Assembly: GCA_021738625.1 (NCBI GenBank)
Contig: JAIPBS010000011.1
Location: forward strand, 25,929-89,928
Length of the DNA stretch: 64,000 bases
Reading direction: 5' to 3'
Source of the DNA: Bacteroidales bacterium
GTDB lineage: Bacteria > Bacteroidota > Bacteroidia > Bacteroidales > JAIOZK01
In this document: in pieces, positions 1-10,400 of the stretch
Numbering within the stretch: the stretch's first letter is position 1
How the letters are laid out: each line of letters opens with the position of its first letter
The notes under the pieces: model-generated
Told to the model about the DNA's origin: nothing
The model's database searches: none
The model's input: the letters and a program-made list of their open reading frames with translations, nothing else
Made by a program: the position numbers and the translations under genes

Positions 1-2117
1 GAAATTCAAGTAATTTCAAGGCATACAGGATTGATCCCGATAATCCGAACAGTTTGAGCAACAATTTTGTCAGATCGTTTTTTGAAGGTCCCGAAGGTTT
101 GATTTGGATCGGCACGGAGCAAGGTATCAATCTATTCAATGAACAGACAGGTGAATTCTCGGTAATCAAAAAAAGTGAAAATAAAAACAGCTTCCTGCCC
201 AGCAACGACATTCGTGATATTTTTCTGGATAGCCGCGGTTTTTATTGGATCGGTACACGCGACAGCGGCATTGTAAAGGTAAATATGCAAACACATGCTT
301 ATGAAATCTTCAGGCATGATCCCACGGATAGCATGAACCTTTGTGATAATTTTGTTTTGAAGATCAACGAAGATATCGCAGGAAACATCTGGATTGCTAC
401 CGAACGCGGACTGAATGTTTACAATTATACCCACGGCTCGCTCAATGCTTATCCCTATGATCCCACCGATCCTGCCCGAGCGGGCGTGTTAAAGATCTAT
501 GATATTCATTCCGATGAAAGCGGAACCCTCTGGTTTGCTTCCAGGAACGGTTTATCAAGGTATTATCCTGATAAGGATTCATTTGGAATCATCCGCCTGG
601 AAAATCCGGAAGGGAATCAAAACGTAAGCAATGAACTGTTTGATATTTATGAAGATGATGCGCATAATTTCTGGCTGAGTACGAGAGGAAGCGGCCTGGT
701 TCATTTTAACAGGAAGACCGGTGTATTCAGCTGGTACGATCAAAAAGACGGCCTGCCCAATAACGTGATTTATGGGATGCTGAAAGACGAAGAAGGCGAT
801 TACTGGATCAGCACCAATTGGGGTATCTCCCACTTCAATCCTGAAAAAGAAAGCTTTGTGAATTATGACGTCCGTGACGGATTACAAAGCAACGAATTCA
901 ACAGCAACGCATTTATGAAAACCGAAAGCGGAAAGATGTTTTTCGGGGGCATGATGGGTTTCAATTGCTTTTATCCCGATGAAATCAAGATCAACCCTTT
1001 TGTTCCTCCCGTGGAGATAACAGGGTTTAGCATATTTAATGAAAGCAAACCGCCTTCATGGTTCGAACGCGACACCATACATTTGAACCATGATGAAAAT
1101 TTTTTCACCATCCATTTTGCTGCATTGGATTATACCAATCCTATGAAAAACAAATACAGGTATATCCTGAAGAATTTTGATAAGAAGTGGCGTAGCACAG
1201 ATGCTGCGAATCCATCCGCTGAATATACAAAGGTTAATCCCGGGTTATATGAATTTCAGGTGATTGGCTCTAACAACGACGGCATTTGGAATAACACGGG
1301 AGAGAAGCGGATCATTGTGATCACGGCGCCCTGGTGGCAAAGATGGGTTTTCAGGATACCTCTGATTATTGTTTTGGTTACCACCGGTTCACTCCTTTTG
1401 TGGTCAAGAACAAGGGGACTGAAAAGAAAACATGAGGTGGAGAAAAAAATGCTTGATATAGAGAAACAAATGTTCGACCTGGAGCAAAAAGCATTGCAGC
1501 TTCAGATGAACCCGCATTTCATTTTCAACTCCTTGAATTCCATACAAAGTTTTGTTTTGAATAACGATACCGACAAGGCCATCAGCTACCTCGCCAAATT
1601 TTCACAACTCATGCGACTGATCTTATCAAATTCACGCGAATCCTATATCCCACTCAAAGATGAGATCACTGCGCTGTCGTATTACATGGACATTGAAAAA
1701 CTACGTTTCGACGATAAGTTTGATTACGAGATTATCATGGATCAGCACATCGATGCGGAATTCACGGAGATTCCTCCCATGATCATCCAGCCTTATCTTG
1801 AGAATGCCATCATACATGGCTTGATCAATTCGGAAAAGAAGGGGAAGATCAAGATTGGTTTTAGCCTGGACAAAAAGAACATAAGCTGTGTTGTTGAAGA
1901 CAATGGCATTGGCCGTGAGCGGGCCGTGCAAATCAGAAATGAATCGGGTATCAAGCGAAAATCAAGGGGCATGCTGATTACAAAAGAAAGACTTGAAATT
2001 CTCAAAAAACAACATAACGAAAAATTCTCCGTGAACATCATCGACCTAAAAAACCCGGATGGAAGTGCAAAGGGCACACGGGTTGAATTGATCATTCATT
2101 ACAGGGAGTCTCTTTAA
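1..2117 (+). CDS. Two-component sensor kinase with Reg_prop/Y_Y_Y sensor domain (5' end cut off by window)
   Basis: The frame is open to the left edge, so the true start lies outside the window; a TTG at 54 is inside the gene. The visible N-terminal part is a run of two-component-regulator propeller repeats (W-I-A/G-T motifs such as GNIWIATERGLNVY), expected to form a periplasmic beta-propeller. A Y_Y_Y-type Ig-like domain follows (around NKYRYILKNFDKKWR), then one membrane segment near 1340-1395, a coiled linker, and a LytS-type His_kinase domain with the phospho-acceptor in QMNPHFIFNSLNSIQ and an ATPase N-box (PYLENAIIHGL). The LytTR regulator starts 47 nt downstream, so the pair is one system. 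Ligand is unknown; such sensors often control carbohydrate use or surface genes. Propeller count cannot be given because the protein is partial. Confidence 0.93.
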   Translation, partial: NSSNFKAYRIDPDNPNSLSNNFVRSFFEGPEGLIWIGTEQGINLFNEQTGEFSVIKKSENKNSFLPSNDIRDIFLDSRGFYWIGTRDSGIVKVNMQTHAYEIFRHDPTDSMNLCDNFVLKINEDIAGNIWIATERGLNVYNYTHGSLNAYPYDPTDPARAGVLKIYDIHSDESGTLWFASRNGLSRYYPDKDSFGIIRLENPEGNQNVSNELFDIYEDDAHNFWLSTRGSGLVHFNRKTGVFSWYDQKDGLPNNVIYGMLKDEEGDYWISTNWGISHFNPEKESFVNYDVRDGLQSNEFNSNAFMKTESGKMFFGGMMGFNCFYPDEIKINPFVPPVEITGFSIFNESKPPSWFERDTIHLNHDENFFTIHFAALDYTNPMKNKYRYILKNFDKKWRSTDAANPSAEYTKVNPGLYEFQVIGSNNDGIWNNTGEKRIIVITAPWWQRWVFRIPLIIVLVTTGSLLLWSRTRGLKRKHEVEKKMLDIEKQMFDLEQKALQLQMNPHFIFNSLNSIQSFVLNNDTDKAISYLAKFSQLMRLILSNSRESYIPLKDEITALSYYMDIEKLRFDDKFDYEIIMDQHIDAEFTEIPPMIIQPYLENAIIHGLINSEKKGKIKIGFSLDKKNISCVVEDNGIGRERAVQIRNESGIKRKSRGMLITKERLEILKKQHNEKFSVNIIDLKNPDGSAKGTRVELIIHYRESL

Positions 2118-2164
2118 AAAATTATTCCTAACTTTATCGGGAAATCAAAAAACAAATCGGTAAA

Positions 2165-2914
2165 TTGATCAGGGCAGCTATCATAGAAGACGAAAAAAAA
2201 TCCCGTGAAACCCTATCCGGTTTGCTCAAACGTTATTGCAAAAGGGTAGAGATCGTTGCGGAAGCCGATGGCTTCAAGAGTGGGCTGGAAGCCATTCGGA
2301 AGTATGAACCAGAGGTTGTGTTTCTTGATATCCAGATGCCTGACGGAAGTGGTTTCAAATTGCTTGAAGAACTGGGCGAGATCAATTTCGAGATCATATT
2401 CACCACCGCCTATGATCAGTTTGCCATCAAAGCCATAAAATACAGCGCCCTGGATTATTTGTTGAAGCCTATTGTTCCGGAGGAGCTTATTAGCGCCGTT
2501 ACCAAGGTTGAAAAGAAAAAGGAAAGCGGAAACCTCAACAAAAATGTCAATGTGCTGCTCGACAACCTCAGGAACAGGGATACCAATTCGGGTAAACTCG
2601 CTCTCTCCACGGCGGAAAAGATCCATATTGTTGAGATCAGCAATATCATCCGTTGCGAATCCGACAATTATTACACCCGTTTCTTTTTCAATAACGGTCA
2701 AAAACTGCTGATTTCAAAAACCCTGAAGGAAAACGAGGAGCTGCTGGCCGATCACAACTTTATCCGGCCCCATAAATCTCACCTTATTAATATAAGATAT
2801 ATCGAAAGCTTTAACCGCTACGAGGGTGGCTATATCATCATGACCGACGGCAGCAGGATACCGGTTTCAAGACGAAAGAAAGAGAAAATAATTGACATCA
2901 TTAACCATTTGTAA
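2165..2914 (+). CDS. LytTR-family response regulator
   Basis: 249 residues: an N-terminal receiver domain with the acidic pair in IIEDE, the phospho-acceptor Asp in VVFLDIQMPDGSG and the conserved Lys in LLKPIVP, then a C-terminal LytTR DNA-binding domain (HKSHLINIRYI and a closing SRRKKEKI). The start is TTG: it is the only candidate giving the usual MIRA(A/I)IIEDE opening, and no ATG lies between the kinase stop and this point. It is the cognate regulator of the upstream LytS-type kinase, with which it forms an operon. Confidence 0.94.
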   Translation: MIRAAIIEDEKKSRETLSGLLKRYCKRVEIVAEADGFKSGLEAIRKYEPEVVFLDIQMPDGSGFKLLEELGEINFEIIFTTAYDQFAIKAIKYSALDYLLKPIVPEELISAVTKVEKKKESGNLNKNVNVLLDNLRNRDTNSGKLALSTAEKIHIVEISNIIRCESDNYYTRFFFNNGQKLLISKTLKENEELLADHNFIRPHKSHLINIRYIESFNRYEGGYIIMTDGSRIPVSRRKKEKIIDIINHL

Positions 2915-2960
2915 GCTACAGGTTTAGCTTGACGGCACTGCTGCCGTAAACTGATTTCAT

Positions 2961-2992
2961 TTTGCCGTTAACTGATTATCCCTTTATATTTG
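2961..2992 (+). promoter_or_regulatory. Bacteroidota-type promoter for the small membrane protein gene
   Basis: TTTG at 2961-2964, a 20-nt spacer and TATATTTG at 2985-2992 match the -33/-7 consensus of Bacteroidota sigma factor promoters. The expected start of transcription is near 3000, leaving a leader of about 45 nt before the ATG at 3043. Confidence 0.65.
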
Positions 2993-3042
2993 TGCCCGAA
3001 TTTTCTATTTTTACAAATCGTTAACAATTCAAAAACCTGAAA

Positions 3043-3606
3043 ATGGATGATTTCATATACATATTATTAGGGGTCGCCTGGATTGGCTACAGCATTTACA
3101 GCTCTCAAAAAAAACTGAAGGAAAAGCAGCAAAAGGCAAGACGGTCAGGTGAGCAGTCACATGGCCAGTCCACGGAATATTCCGAAGAAAGTAAACCCAA
3201 GTCATTCATAGACCGGTTGTTTGAAGAGTTTGAAGAGAAGCCAGAACCTTCTTATGAGGAAATTGGAAACGATTTTGACCGGGCAAAGCAGAAAGTTAAC
3301 CAACCCCAACGGGAAGTGAAAGAAACAAAATATCAACCAGCAACATATTCGGTGGAGGATGCGAGGACGATGAATGATATGGTTGAAAGCAATTCGGGAC
3401 TCTCATCCGACTATTTTAAGAACAAATCAGGATCATCTGCCAGAACAAAGGATGAAGAATGGGAAGAGCGTAAAAAGAAGCATTATCAGACCTCTTTTTA
3501 TGAAGATGAACAAGACGAAGAAGAGGTTGATTTTGACCTCAGGCAGGCGGTGGTTTTTTCAGAGATTTTGAACCGCCCGAAATTCATGGAAGGTAGTGTT
3601 ACGTAA
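3043..3606 (+). CDS. Hypothetical membrane-anchored acidic protein
   Basis: 187 residues. The N-terminus (MDDFIYILLGVAWIGYSIYS) is one hydrophobic segment, followed by a Lys-rich stretch and a long, highly charged, probably disordered region rich in Glu, Lys and Ser. The C-terminus (FDLRQAVVFSEILNRPKF) is the most structured-looking part; such 'AVVFSEILNRP' endings are common on small Bacteroidota proteins of unknown role. The topology suggests a cytoplasmic tail tethered to the inner membrane. It has its own promoter and is not clearly linked to either neighbour. No function is assigned. Confidence 0.75.
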   Translation: MDDFIYILLGVAWIGYSIYSSQKKLKEKQQKARRSGEQSHGQSTEYSEESKPKSFIDRLFEEFEEKPEPSYEEIGNDFDRAKQKVNQPQREVKETKYQPATYSVEDARTMNDMVESNSGLSSDYFKNKSGSSARTKDEEWEERKKKHYQTSFYEDEQDEEEVDFDLRQAVVFSEILNRPKFMEGSVT

Positions 3607-3640
3607 AGGTTAAAAAATGATAAAGCGAATTTTAATTTTT

Positions 3641-3672
3641 TTGGTTATTACATATTTTTATTATTAACTTTA
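3641..3672 (+). promoter_or_regulatory. Putative promoter of the TonB receptor operon
   Basis: TTG at 3641-3643, a 21-nt spacer and TAACTTTA at 3665-3672, which fits TAnnTTTG except for the last base. The region is very AT-rich. It precedes the receptor ATG at 3721 by about 50 nt. Confidence 0.4.
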
Positions 3673-3720
3673 CCGACTTTTAAAAAGCGCAATGTATAAT
3701 CTAACATAAAACTTTACAGT

Positions 3721-6700
3721 ATGTTAAGAAATTTACTATTATCCTTATGCATCTTACTAACATCTAATCTGTTAGTATTTTCACAATCAGGTACGATCTC
3801 AGGTACGATCACAGACGCGAGCACAGGTGAGGCCTTGCCTTTTGCCAACATTGTTGCTGAACTGGGAGGAACGCAGATAGGTGGAGCTTCCTCGGATATT
3901 GACGGAAGATTCACGATCAAGCCCATACAGCCCGGAACCTACAATGTTGTAGCTACCTATGCCGGGTATCAAAAGGCTATTTACGAAAGCGTGGTGGTTA
4001 AGGCTGATAAGATCACCGAACTTGATATCGAGCTGAATTCAACCGCAGTTGCCTTGAAGGAGGTAGAGATCAAGACCTATAAGGTTCCCGTTTTTGACAA
4101 GGACCAAACTGTGCAGGAAACCACTGTAACTTCCGAAGAAATTGAAAAAATGCCCAACAGGAATGCCAATGCCGTAGCCACAACGGTGGGTGGTGTATTC
4201 TCCAGGGACGGTGAACGAGGCAGTGTGCGTGGTGCACGCCCGGAGGGAACCGTTATGTATATTGACGGAATCAGGGTTACAGGTTCTTCTTCTTTGCCAC
4301 CCTCAGCTATTGAGCAGGTGTCGGTGGTGCTTGGCGGTATCCCTGCCAAATACGGAGACGCCTCCAGTGTGATCAACGTGACCACCAAAGGCCCTTCACG
4401 CCAGTTTGGCGCAGGCTTTGAGCTTGAATCCTCCCAATTCCTGGATGCATTTGGATACAACAGGTTGGGTTTTAATGTTAACGGACCATTGTTTACCAAG
4501 AAGAATGAGCGCGGTGAAGTGGTGAGTTCGTTGCTTGGTTTTTTTATTGCCGGTGACGCTACCTACAGGGAAGATGGCAATCCATCAGCAATTGGAATTT
4601 ACAAAGCAACGCCCGGAACCCAGCAATACATTGAAGAAAATCCACTGAGGCCCTCCGGCCTTTCAGGAGGTGGTACTTTCCTGAATGCCGAGTTCCTGCG
4701 CCAGGATGATTTTGAGCATGTGAAGACCACACAAAACACTTCACGATACAATGTTAACCTTTCCGGTAAAATTGATGTTCGGACAACCGAAACGACTACA
4801 CTTACTTTCGGTGGGCAGTTTAACTATAGCGACAACAACGGATACAGCTATCGAGGATCGCTTTTTAACTATGATAAAAATACCCATATCACCAACCAGA
4901 CCTGGCGTGTATTCGGACGGTTCACTCAAAGGTTCAAAACCGATGAAGAAAAGGATCCGCTGATCAGCAATGTTTATTACTCCATTCAGGCGGACTATTC
5001 TCAGTTCCATAGCGTTTTTGAAGATCCCGATCACAAAGACAATATTTTCCATTACGGTTACCTGGGCGACTTTACCGTTCATAAAACGCCCACCTATGAA
5101 CTGGGTGCAGATACCATTAACGGACAGGCATACCAGAATGTTTGGTTGCTGAACAGCTGGGATTTCGATACCCTGGTTACCTTCGAACCGGGCCGGTATA
5201 ATCCACTGGTTGCCGAATGGACCTCTACCTATTATGATCTGTTTGCCGGCCGTCCCGAAGGCAACTACATGAACTTTGACCAGATCCAGCTTGGCGGCGG
5301 CTTGATCAACGGACAGGGCCCCGATGCGATTTACGGCCTGTATCAAAGCCCGGGTCAAATCCAGAGCGGATACGGCGTTACAGACAACTCCCAAATCGGG
5401 ATCAACGGTTCCTTTGCTGCCGACATTGGAAATCACGAATTCCAGTTCGGTTTGCAATACGAACAAAGAATTCAAAGGAATTACGCTTATGCGGCCACAC
5501 CGCTGTGGACCCTTATGAACGGTTTGACAAACTTCCATATTCGTGAGATCGACCGCAACAATCCCGAGCTGGTTTATGTGGACGGCGTATTTCAGGATAC
5601 CATTCGATACCCCAGAAAGTATGATGCCAATTCCCAAAGATATTTTGATATCAACCTCAGGAAAAAACTCGGTTTGCCCGTTGACGGACTGGATTACATT
5701 GTGATCAACTCATACGACGTAGCCAATAACTCAATCACTTATTATGACGCCAATGGCAAAATGCAAGAAATTTTCCTGGAAGAGGATATTTTCTCCATTG
5801 ATATGTTCAGCCCAGATGAGTTGCTCAACAATGGTAACTACCGGGTTGCATACCAGGGATTCGATTATACAGGCAAAAAGCTGACCTCCAAACCCAGCTT
5901 TAGCGATTTCTTTAATGAACAAAATGAAGACGGGATTTATACCCGCCCCATAGGCGCTTTTGAGCCCATTTATATGGCCGGTTATATTCAGGATAAATTT
6001 GCATTTGAAGATCTGATCTTTAATGTTGGCGTGCGGGTTGACCGTTATGACGCCAACCAGCCCATATTAAAAGATCCTTATTTGCTTTATCCGGCACGAA
6101 CCGTAAACGAAGTCTCCGAGATTGACGGTGTTCCGGTGAACCACCCGGGAAACATGGGCGATAATTATATAGTATATGTTGATAATCTGAACAATCCCTC
6201 ACAGATTGTTGGTTATCGCGATGGAGATAACTGGTTCAATGCCGATGGCTTCGAAATTCAGGATATAACTGCCCTCTCCGGAAGTACGGGTATCAATCCT
6301 TATCTGGTGAACCCCAATCAGGATCGTATAAATGCCGAATCTTTCAAAGATTATGAGCCGCAGATCAGTGTTATGCCGAGAATCTCCTTCTCATTCCCTA
6401 TATCCGATCAGGCCAACTTCTTTGCTCACTATGATGTATTGACCCAGCGACCGACTTCGAATGTGATCGTAAGTCCTGCTGATTATTGGTTCTTTAACAA
6501 CATTGGTGGAGTGATCAACAACCCCAATCTGAAACCAACAAAAACCATTGATTATGAAATTGGCTTCAAACAATTGCTAACACAAAGCTCAGCGATTTCG
6601 ATCACATCCTTCTACAGGGAAATGCGCGACATGATACAGATATTCAGATATTACGGAGCATACCCAAGAGATTATACATCATACAGCAACCTCGACTTCG

Positions 6701-7407
6701 GCACGGTTAAAGGACTTACGGTTACTTATGACCTGAGAAGGACCAAGGGCGCCCGGGTCCGTGCTGCATATACCCTGCAATTCGCCGATGCCACCGGTTC
6801 TTCACCGACAACGGCAGCGGCACTGGTGGCAGCGGGACTTCCTAATCTGAGAACCACTGTTCCGATGCCCTGGGACAGAAGGCATCAGATCAACCTGTTG
6901 CTGGATTATAGGTTTGCTGAAGCACATGGCAATGTGACTACGCCTTTTGCCAAGAAAGTATTAAATAACTCCGGATTCAGTCTTACCTTTAACGGCGGTT
7001 CCGGAACTCCCTATACAGCTTCGCGAAATATCCGTTCTCCCATTAGTGGCGGAAACAATTTGCTGAAGGGTACCTATTTCGGATCCCGTCTGCCCTGGCA
7101 GTTCAGGATGGACGCCCGTATCGACAAAGAATTCTTCTTCGGCAGTGAAAATAATGGTCGCAGATCATACCTGAACGTCTATCTGCAGGTGCTGAATGTG
7201 CTTGATACCAAGAATGTGATCAATGTATATCCGTTTACCGGAAACGCCGATGATGACGGATACCTTGCCGCTGCCGAATGGCAATCGGAAATTGAGGAAC
7301 AGCTCGATCCGCAGTCATTCCGCGATTACTACAGCATGTTTGTGAATAATCCGGGAAATTATAGCTCACCGAGAATGATCCGCCTGGGCCTTATTTTCAA
7401 TTTTTAA
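3721..7407 (+). CDS. TonB-dependent receptor with carboxypeptidase-regulatory-like N-terminal domain
   Basis: 1228 residues. A signal peptide (MLRNLLLSLCILLTSN...VFSQ) is followed by a CarboxypepD_reg-like Ig domain (about residues 25-110, GTISGTITDASTGEALPFAN), a plug domain (about 130-230, including a VRGARPEGTVMYIDG segment and an NVTTKG end) and a long 22-strand-type barrel that ends in an aromatic residue (MIRLGLIFNF), as outer-membrane barrels do. It is not followed by a SusD-like lipoprotein, so it is not a classical SusC/D pair. Instead it forms an operon with a giant secreted protein and a PorV-like protein. The transported substrate cannot be read from the sequence. Confidence 0.93.
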   Translation: MLRNLLLSLCILLTSNLLVFSQSGTISGTITDASTGEALPFANIVAELGGTQIGGASSDIDGRFTIKPIQPGTYNVVATYAGYQKAIYESVVVKADKITELDIELNSTAVALKEVEIKTYKVPVFDKDQTVQETTVTSEEIEKMPNRNANAVATTVGGVFSRDGERGSVRGARPEGTVMYIDGIRVTGSSSLPPSAIEQVSVVLGGIPAKYGDASSVINVTTKGPSRQFGAGFELESSQFLDAFGYNRLGFNVNGPLFTKKNERGEVVSSLLGFFIAGDATYREDGNPSAIGIYKATPGTQQYIEENPLRPSGLSGGGTFLNAEFLRQDDFEHVKTTQNTSRYNVNLSGKIDVRTTETTTLTFGGQFNYSDNNGYSYRGSLFNYDKNTHITNQTWRVFGRFTQRFKTDEEKDPLISNVYYSIQADYSQFHSVFEDPDHKDNIFHYGYLGDFTVHKTPTYELGADTINGQAYQNVWLLNSWDFDTLVTFEPGRYNPLVAEWTSTYYDLFAGRPEGNYMNFDQIQLGGGLINGQGPDAIYGLYQSPGQIQSGYGVTDNSQIGINGSFAADIGNHEFQFGLQYEQRIQRNYAYAATPLWTLMNGLTNFHIREIDRNNPELVYVDGVFQDTIRYPRKYDANSQRYFDINLRKKLGLPVDGLDYIVINSYDVANNSITYYDANGKMQEIFLEEDIFSIDMFSPDELLNNGNYRVAYQGFDYTGKKLTSKPSFSDFFNEQNEDGIYTRPIGAFEPIYMAGYIQDKFAFEDLIFNVGVRVDRYDANQPILKDPYLLYPARTVNEVSEIDGVPVNHPGNMGDNYIVYVDNLNNPSQIVGYRDGDNWFNADGFEIQDITALSGSTGINPYLVNPNQDRINAESFKDYEPQISVMPRISFSFPISDQANFFAHYDVLTQRPTSNVIVSPADYWFFNNIGGVINNPNLKPTKTIDYEIGFKQLLTQSSAISITSFYREMRDMIQIFRYYGAYPRDYTSYSNLDFGTVKGLTVTYDLRRTKGARVRAAYTLQFADATGSSPTTAAALVAAGLPNLRTTVPMPWDRRHQINLLLDYRFAEAHGNVTTPFAKKVLNNSGFSLTFNGGSGTPYTASRNIRSPISGGNNLLKGTYFGSRLPWQFRMDARIDKEFFFGSENNGRRSYLNVYLQVLNVLDTKNVINVYPFTGNADDDGYLAAAEWQSEIEEQLDPQSFRDYYSMFVNNPGNYSSPRMIRLGLIFNF

Positions 7408-7425
7408 TTCAAAAAAGAGTAACAA

Positions 7426-10400
7426 ATGATGATCAAAAATATCTCAGTGATGAAAAGAATTACACATAAACTCATCTTATTAATACTCGGGCTTCTTCTG
7501 ATTAATCCTGTTTTTTCGGAGAGATTTGTTGGAGCTAAAAAACAAGTCAATAAGTATAAAAATACCACAGCCGGTTGTTCACCTGCTTCCAGTTTCAGGT
7601 TTTTGGACATCAATAATGTTCGGGCCAGGATCAATACCGGTGGTGATATGTGGTGGGATTTACCCGGCGGTGTGGGATCACAATATTTTGTCCCGAAGGA
7701 AGGGACTGCTACATCCCTTTTCTCCGGCTCACTCTGGATCGGTGGTCTGGATATTAACGACCAGCTGAAGCTTGCCGCTGTCCGATATCGCCAGATCGGT
7801 AATGATTACTGGACAGGTCCGCTTACAGTGGATGGCACGGCTGCAGTGGATGAGGCTACCTGCGCCAAATACGATCAGCATTTTCTTATGAACAGGGAAA
7901 TGGTTGACGAATACCTGGCCTGGTGGAGCAGCGATAATCCTGCAGAGGAATTCCCCGATTATGTGATACCGGATGAAATTCTCGACTGGCCGGCGCATGG
8001 TAATGAAGCTTTAAATCAGAGTTTTTACCTTGCCCCGTTTAAGGATAATGACGGTGATGCCATTTATGATCCCTATAACGGTGATTATCCTTATTACGAT
8101 ATCGATAACTCACTGTGTCCGCTCAATCGCCAGCTCAACCCCGAAGACCCTCCGGCAAGAACCTATGAGGAAATTTACACCGATTACGATGTAAAACTGT
8201 TCGGAAGTATACTTTCCGACCAGGTTATCAAAGGTGACCAGACCCTCTGGTGGGTGTTCAACGACAAAGGCAACTTCCACTCAGAAACAGAGGGTGCTGC
8301 CATTGGTCTTGAAATCAGGGCGCAGGCTTTTGCATTTTCTACCAATGATGAGATCAATAATATGACCTTTTACAGTTATGAGATCATCAACCGTTCTACT
8401 TTTGAACTTACCAACACCTTCTTTAGCCCATGGGTTGATACCGACCTTGGATATGCATGGGATGATTATGTAGGTTGTGATGTGGATCGTGGTTTGGGCT
8501 ATTGCTACAATGGTACTGCTGTTGATGGCAACAGCGAACCGGAAGCCTATGGCGACCAACCTCCGGCAGTGGGCGTTGACTTTTTCCAGGGGCCCTATAT
8601 CGATGCTGATGGCGTCGACAACCCGAAATTTACAGGAGATTGCTCCATCATCAACTCACCAAATGAGAACGACCAGATGGCCATTAACGGCATCAACTTC
8701 GGTAACAATATCATTGACGACGAACGTTATGGTATGCGCCGGTTTGTATATCATAATAATTCTGGCGGACCACAAGGCGACCCCAGGTATGCTCCCGAAT
8801 ATTACAATTACCTGAGGGGATTCTGGAAAGATAATACACGCATGCTTTATGGTGGTAACGCTCATACCAACTCCGGCGCACTGGGCCCGGAATGTGACTT
8901 CATGTTCCCCGGCGATTCAGACCCCTGTAACTGGGGAACCGATGGTGTGCAGCCCAATGGCGGATATAACCAAAACGGCAACTACTGGACGGAAGAAAAT
9001 GTCGGGAACAACCCGAGCGACCGTAGGTTTATGCAGTCTGCCGGTCCATTTACATTGAAATCCGGTGCGGTTAACTATATCACAGTCGGTATTCCCTGGG
9101 CAAGGGCAACAACTGGCGGCCCGTGGGCGTCCGTTGAATTGCTCAGAAGTGTGGATGACAAATGTCAGAAACTCTTTGAGAACTGCTTTAAAGTGCTGGA
9201 TGGCCCCGATGCTCCCGATATGACTATTATTGAAAGAGACAGGGAATTGATCGTTCTGCTTTCCAACAGCAAAACATCAAATAACTTCAAGGAAGAGTAT
9301 AACGAATATGACAACAGGATCCCGCAGCCTATCGATCCCGATTTGCCCAGAAATGACTCCACCTACAAATTTGAAGGATATCAGATTTACCAATTGAAAG
9401 ATCCAACCGTTTCGGTTGAAAGCCTGCACGATCCTGATAAAGCCAGGCTTGTGGCCCAGTTTGATAAGAAGAATGGCGTCACTACCCTAATTAACTATTA
9501 CAAAAACCAGACTTACGGTATTCTTGAGCCTGTGGTTGAAGCAGAAGGCGGTGACAATGGTATTTCTCATTCATTCAAATTGACTGAAGATGCTTTTGCA
9601 AGCGGGGACAACCAATTGGTTAACTACAAACAGTATTATTATTTAGGCATTGCATACGCATACAATGAGTTTAAACCTTACAACCCGCAATCACCTACCG
9701 GTCTTGACGGACAAAAAGAACCTTATCTGGCAGGCAGGAAGAATATCAAAACATACACAGGCATTCCGCATAAGGCACTCAACGGTACGGTTACTCAAAG
9801 TGATTATGGTGATCAACCCAAAACAATACGTTTGGAAGGTCAGGGCAATGGTGGAATGAACCTCGAGTTGACCGAAGAAACAGTTCAGGAAATTCTTTCA
9901 AAAAAACCTGCGGGTTCAATAAACGATCAGGGTGACCCAATTGAGTTTGGCGATCCGGAATACCCTATAGCCTATGAACCCGTCTATAAGATCGGACATG
10001 GTCCGGTTAACATTAAAGTGGTTGATCCCCTCAATGTTGAAGAAGGTGATTATATTTTGAAATTCACTGATATTGTCCATCCTGAAGGTGATTCTATACG
10101 AATTAACACGGCAAGATGGCAGCTGATCGATCAGCAGACCGGTGAAATATACAACTCGGATACAACCATAAAATTGAAATATGAACAATTACTGCTTGAT
10201 CTCGGACTATCTGTGAGCGTCTACCAGGTGCTGCCTCCGGGAGATACCTTTGCCGTTAATAATGGCTTTTTGGATGCACAGGTAAAATATGCAGATAGCT
10301 CGCGTCAGTGGCTTAGCGGCATACCGGATAATGATGTGCCTACCAGTCCGCAAAACTGGATCAGATCGGGTACTTACCGGGCCACGGAAGGTGGCGATCC

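Noticed and set aside
4741..5637. 298-codon antisense frame within the TonB receptor gene
   Set aside because: It lies wholly inside a clear outer-membrane receptor on the other strand, with no promoter or recognisable protein.
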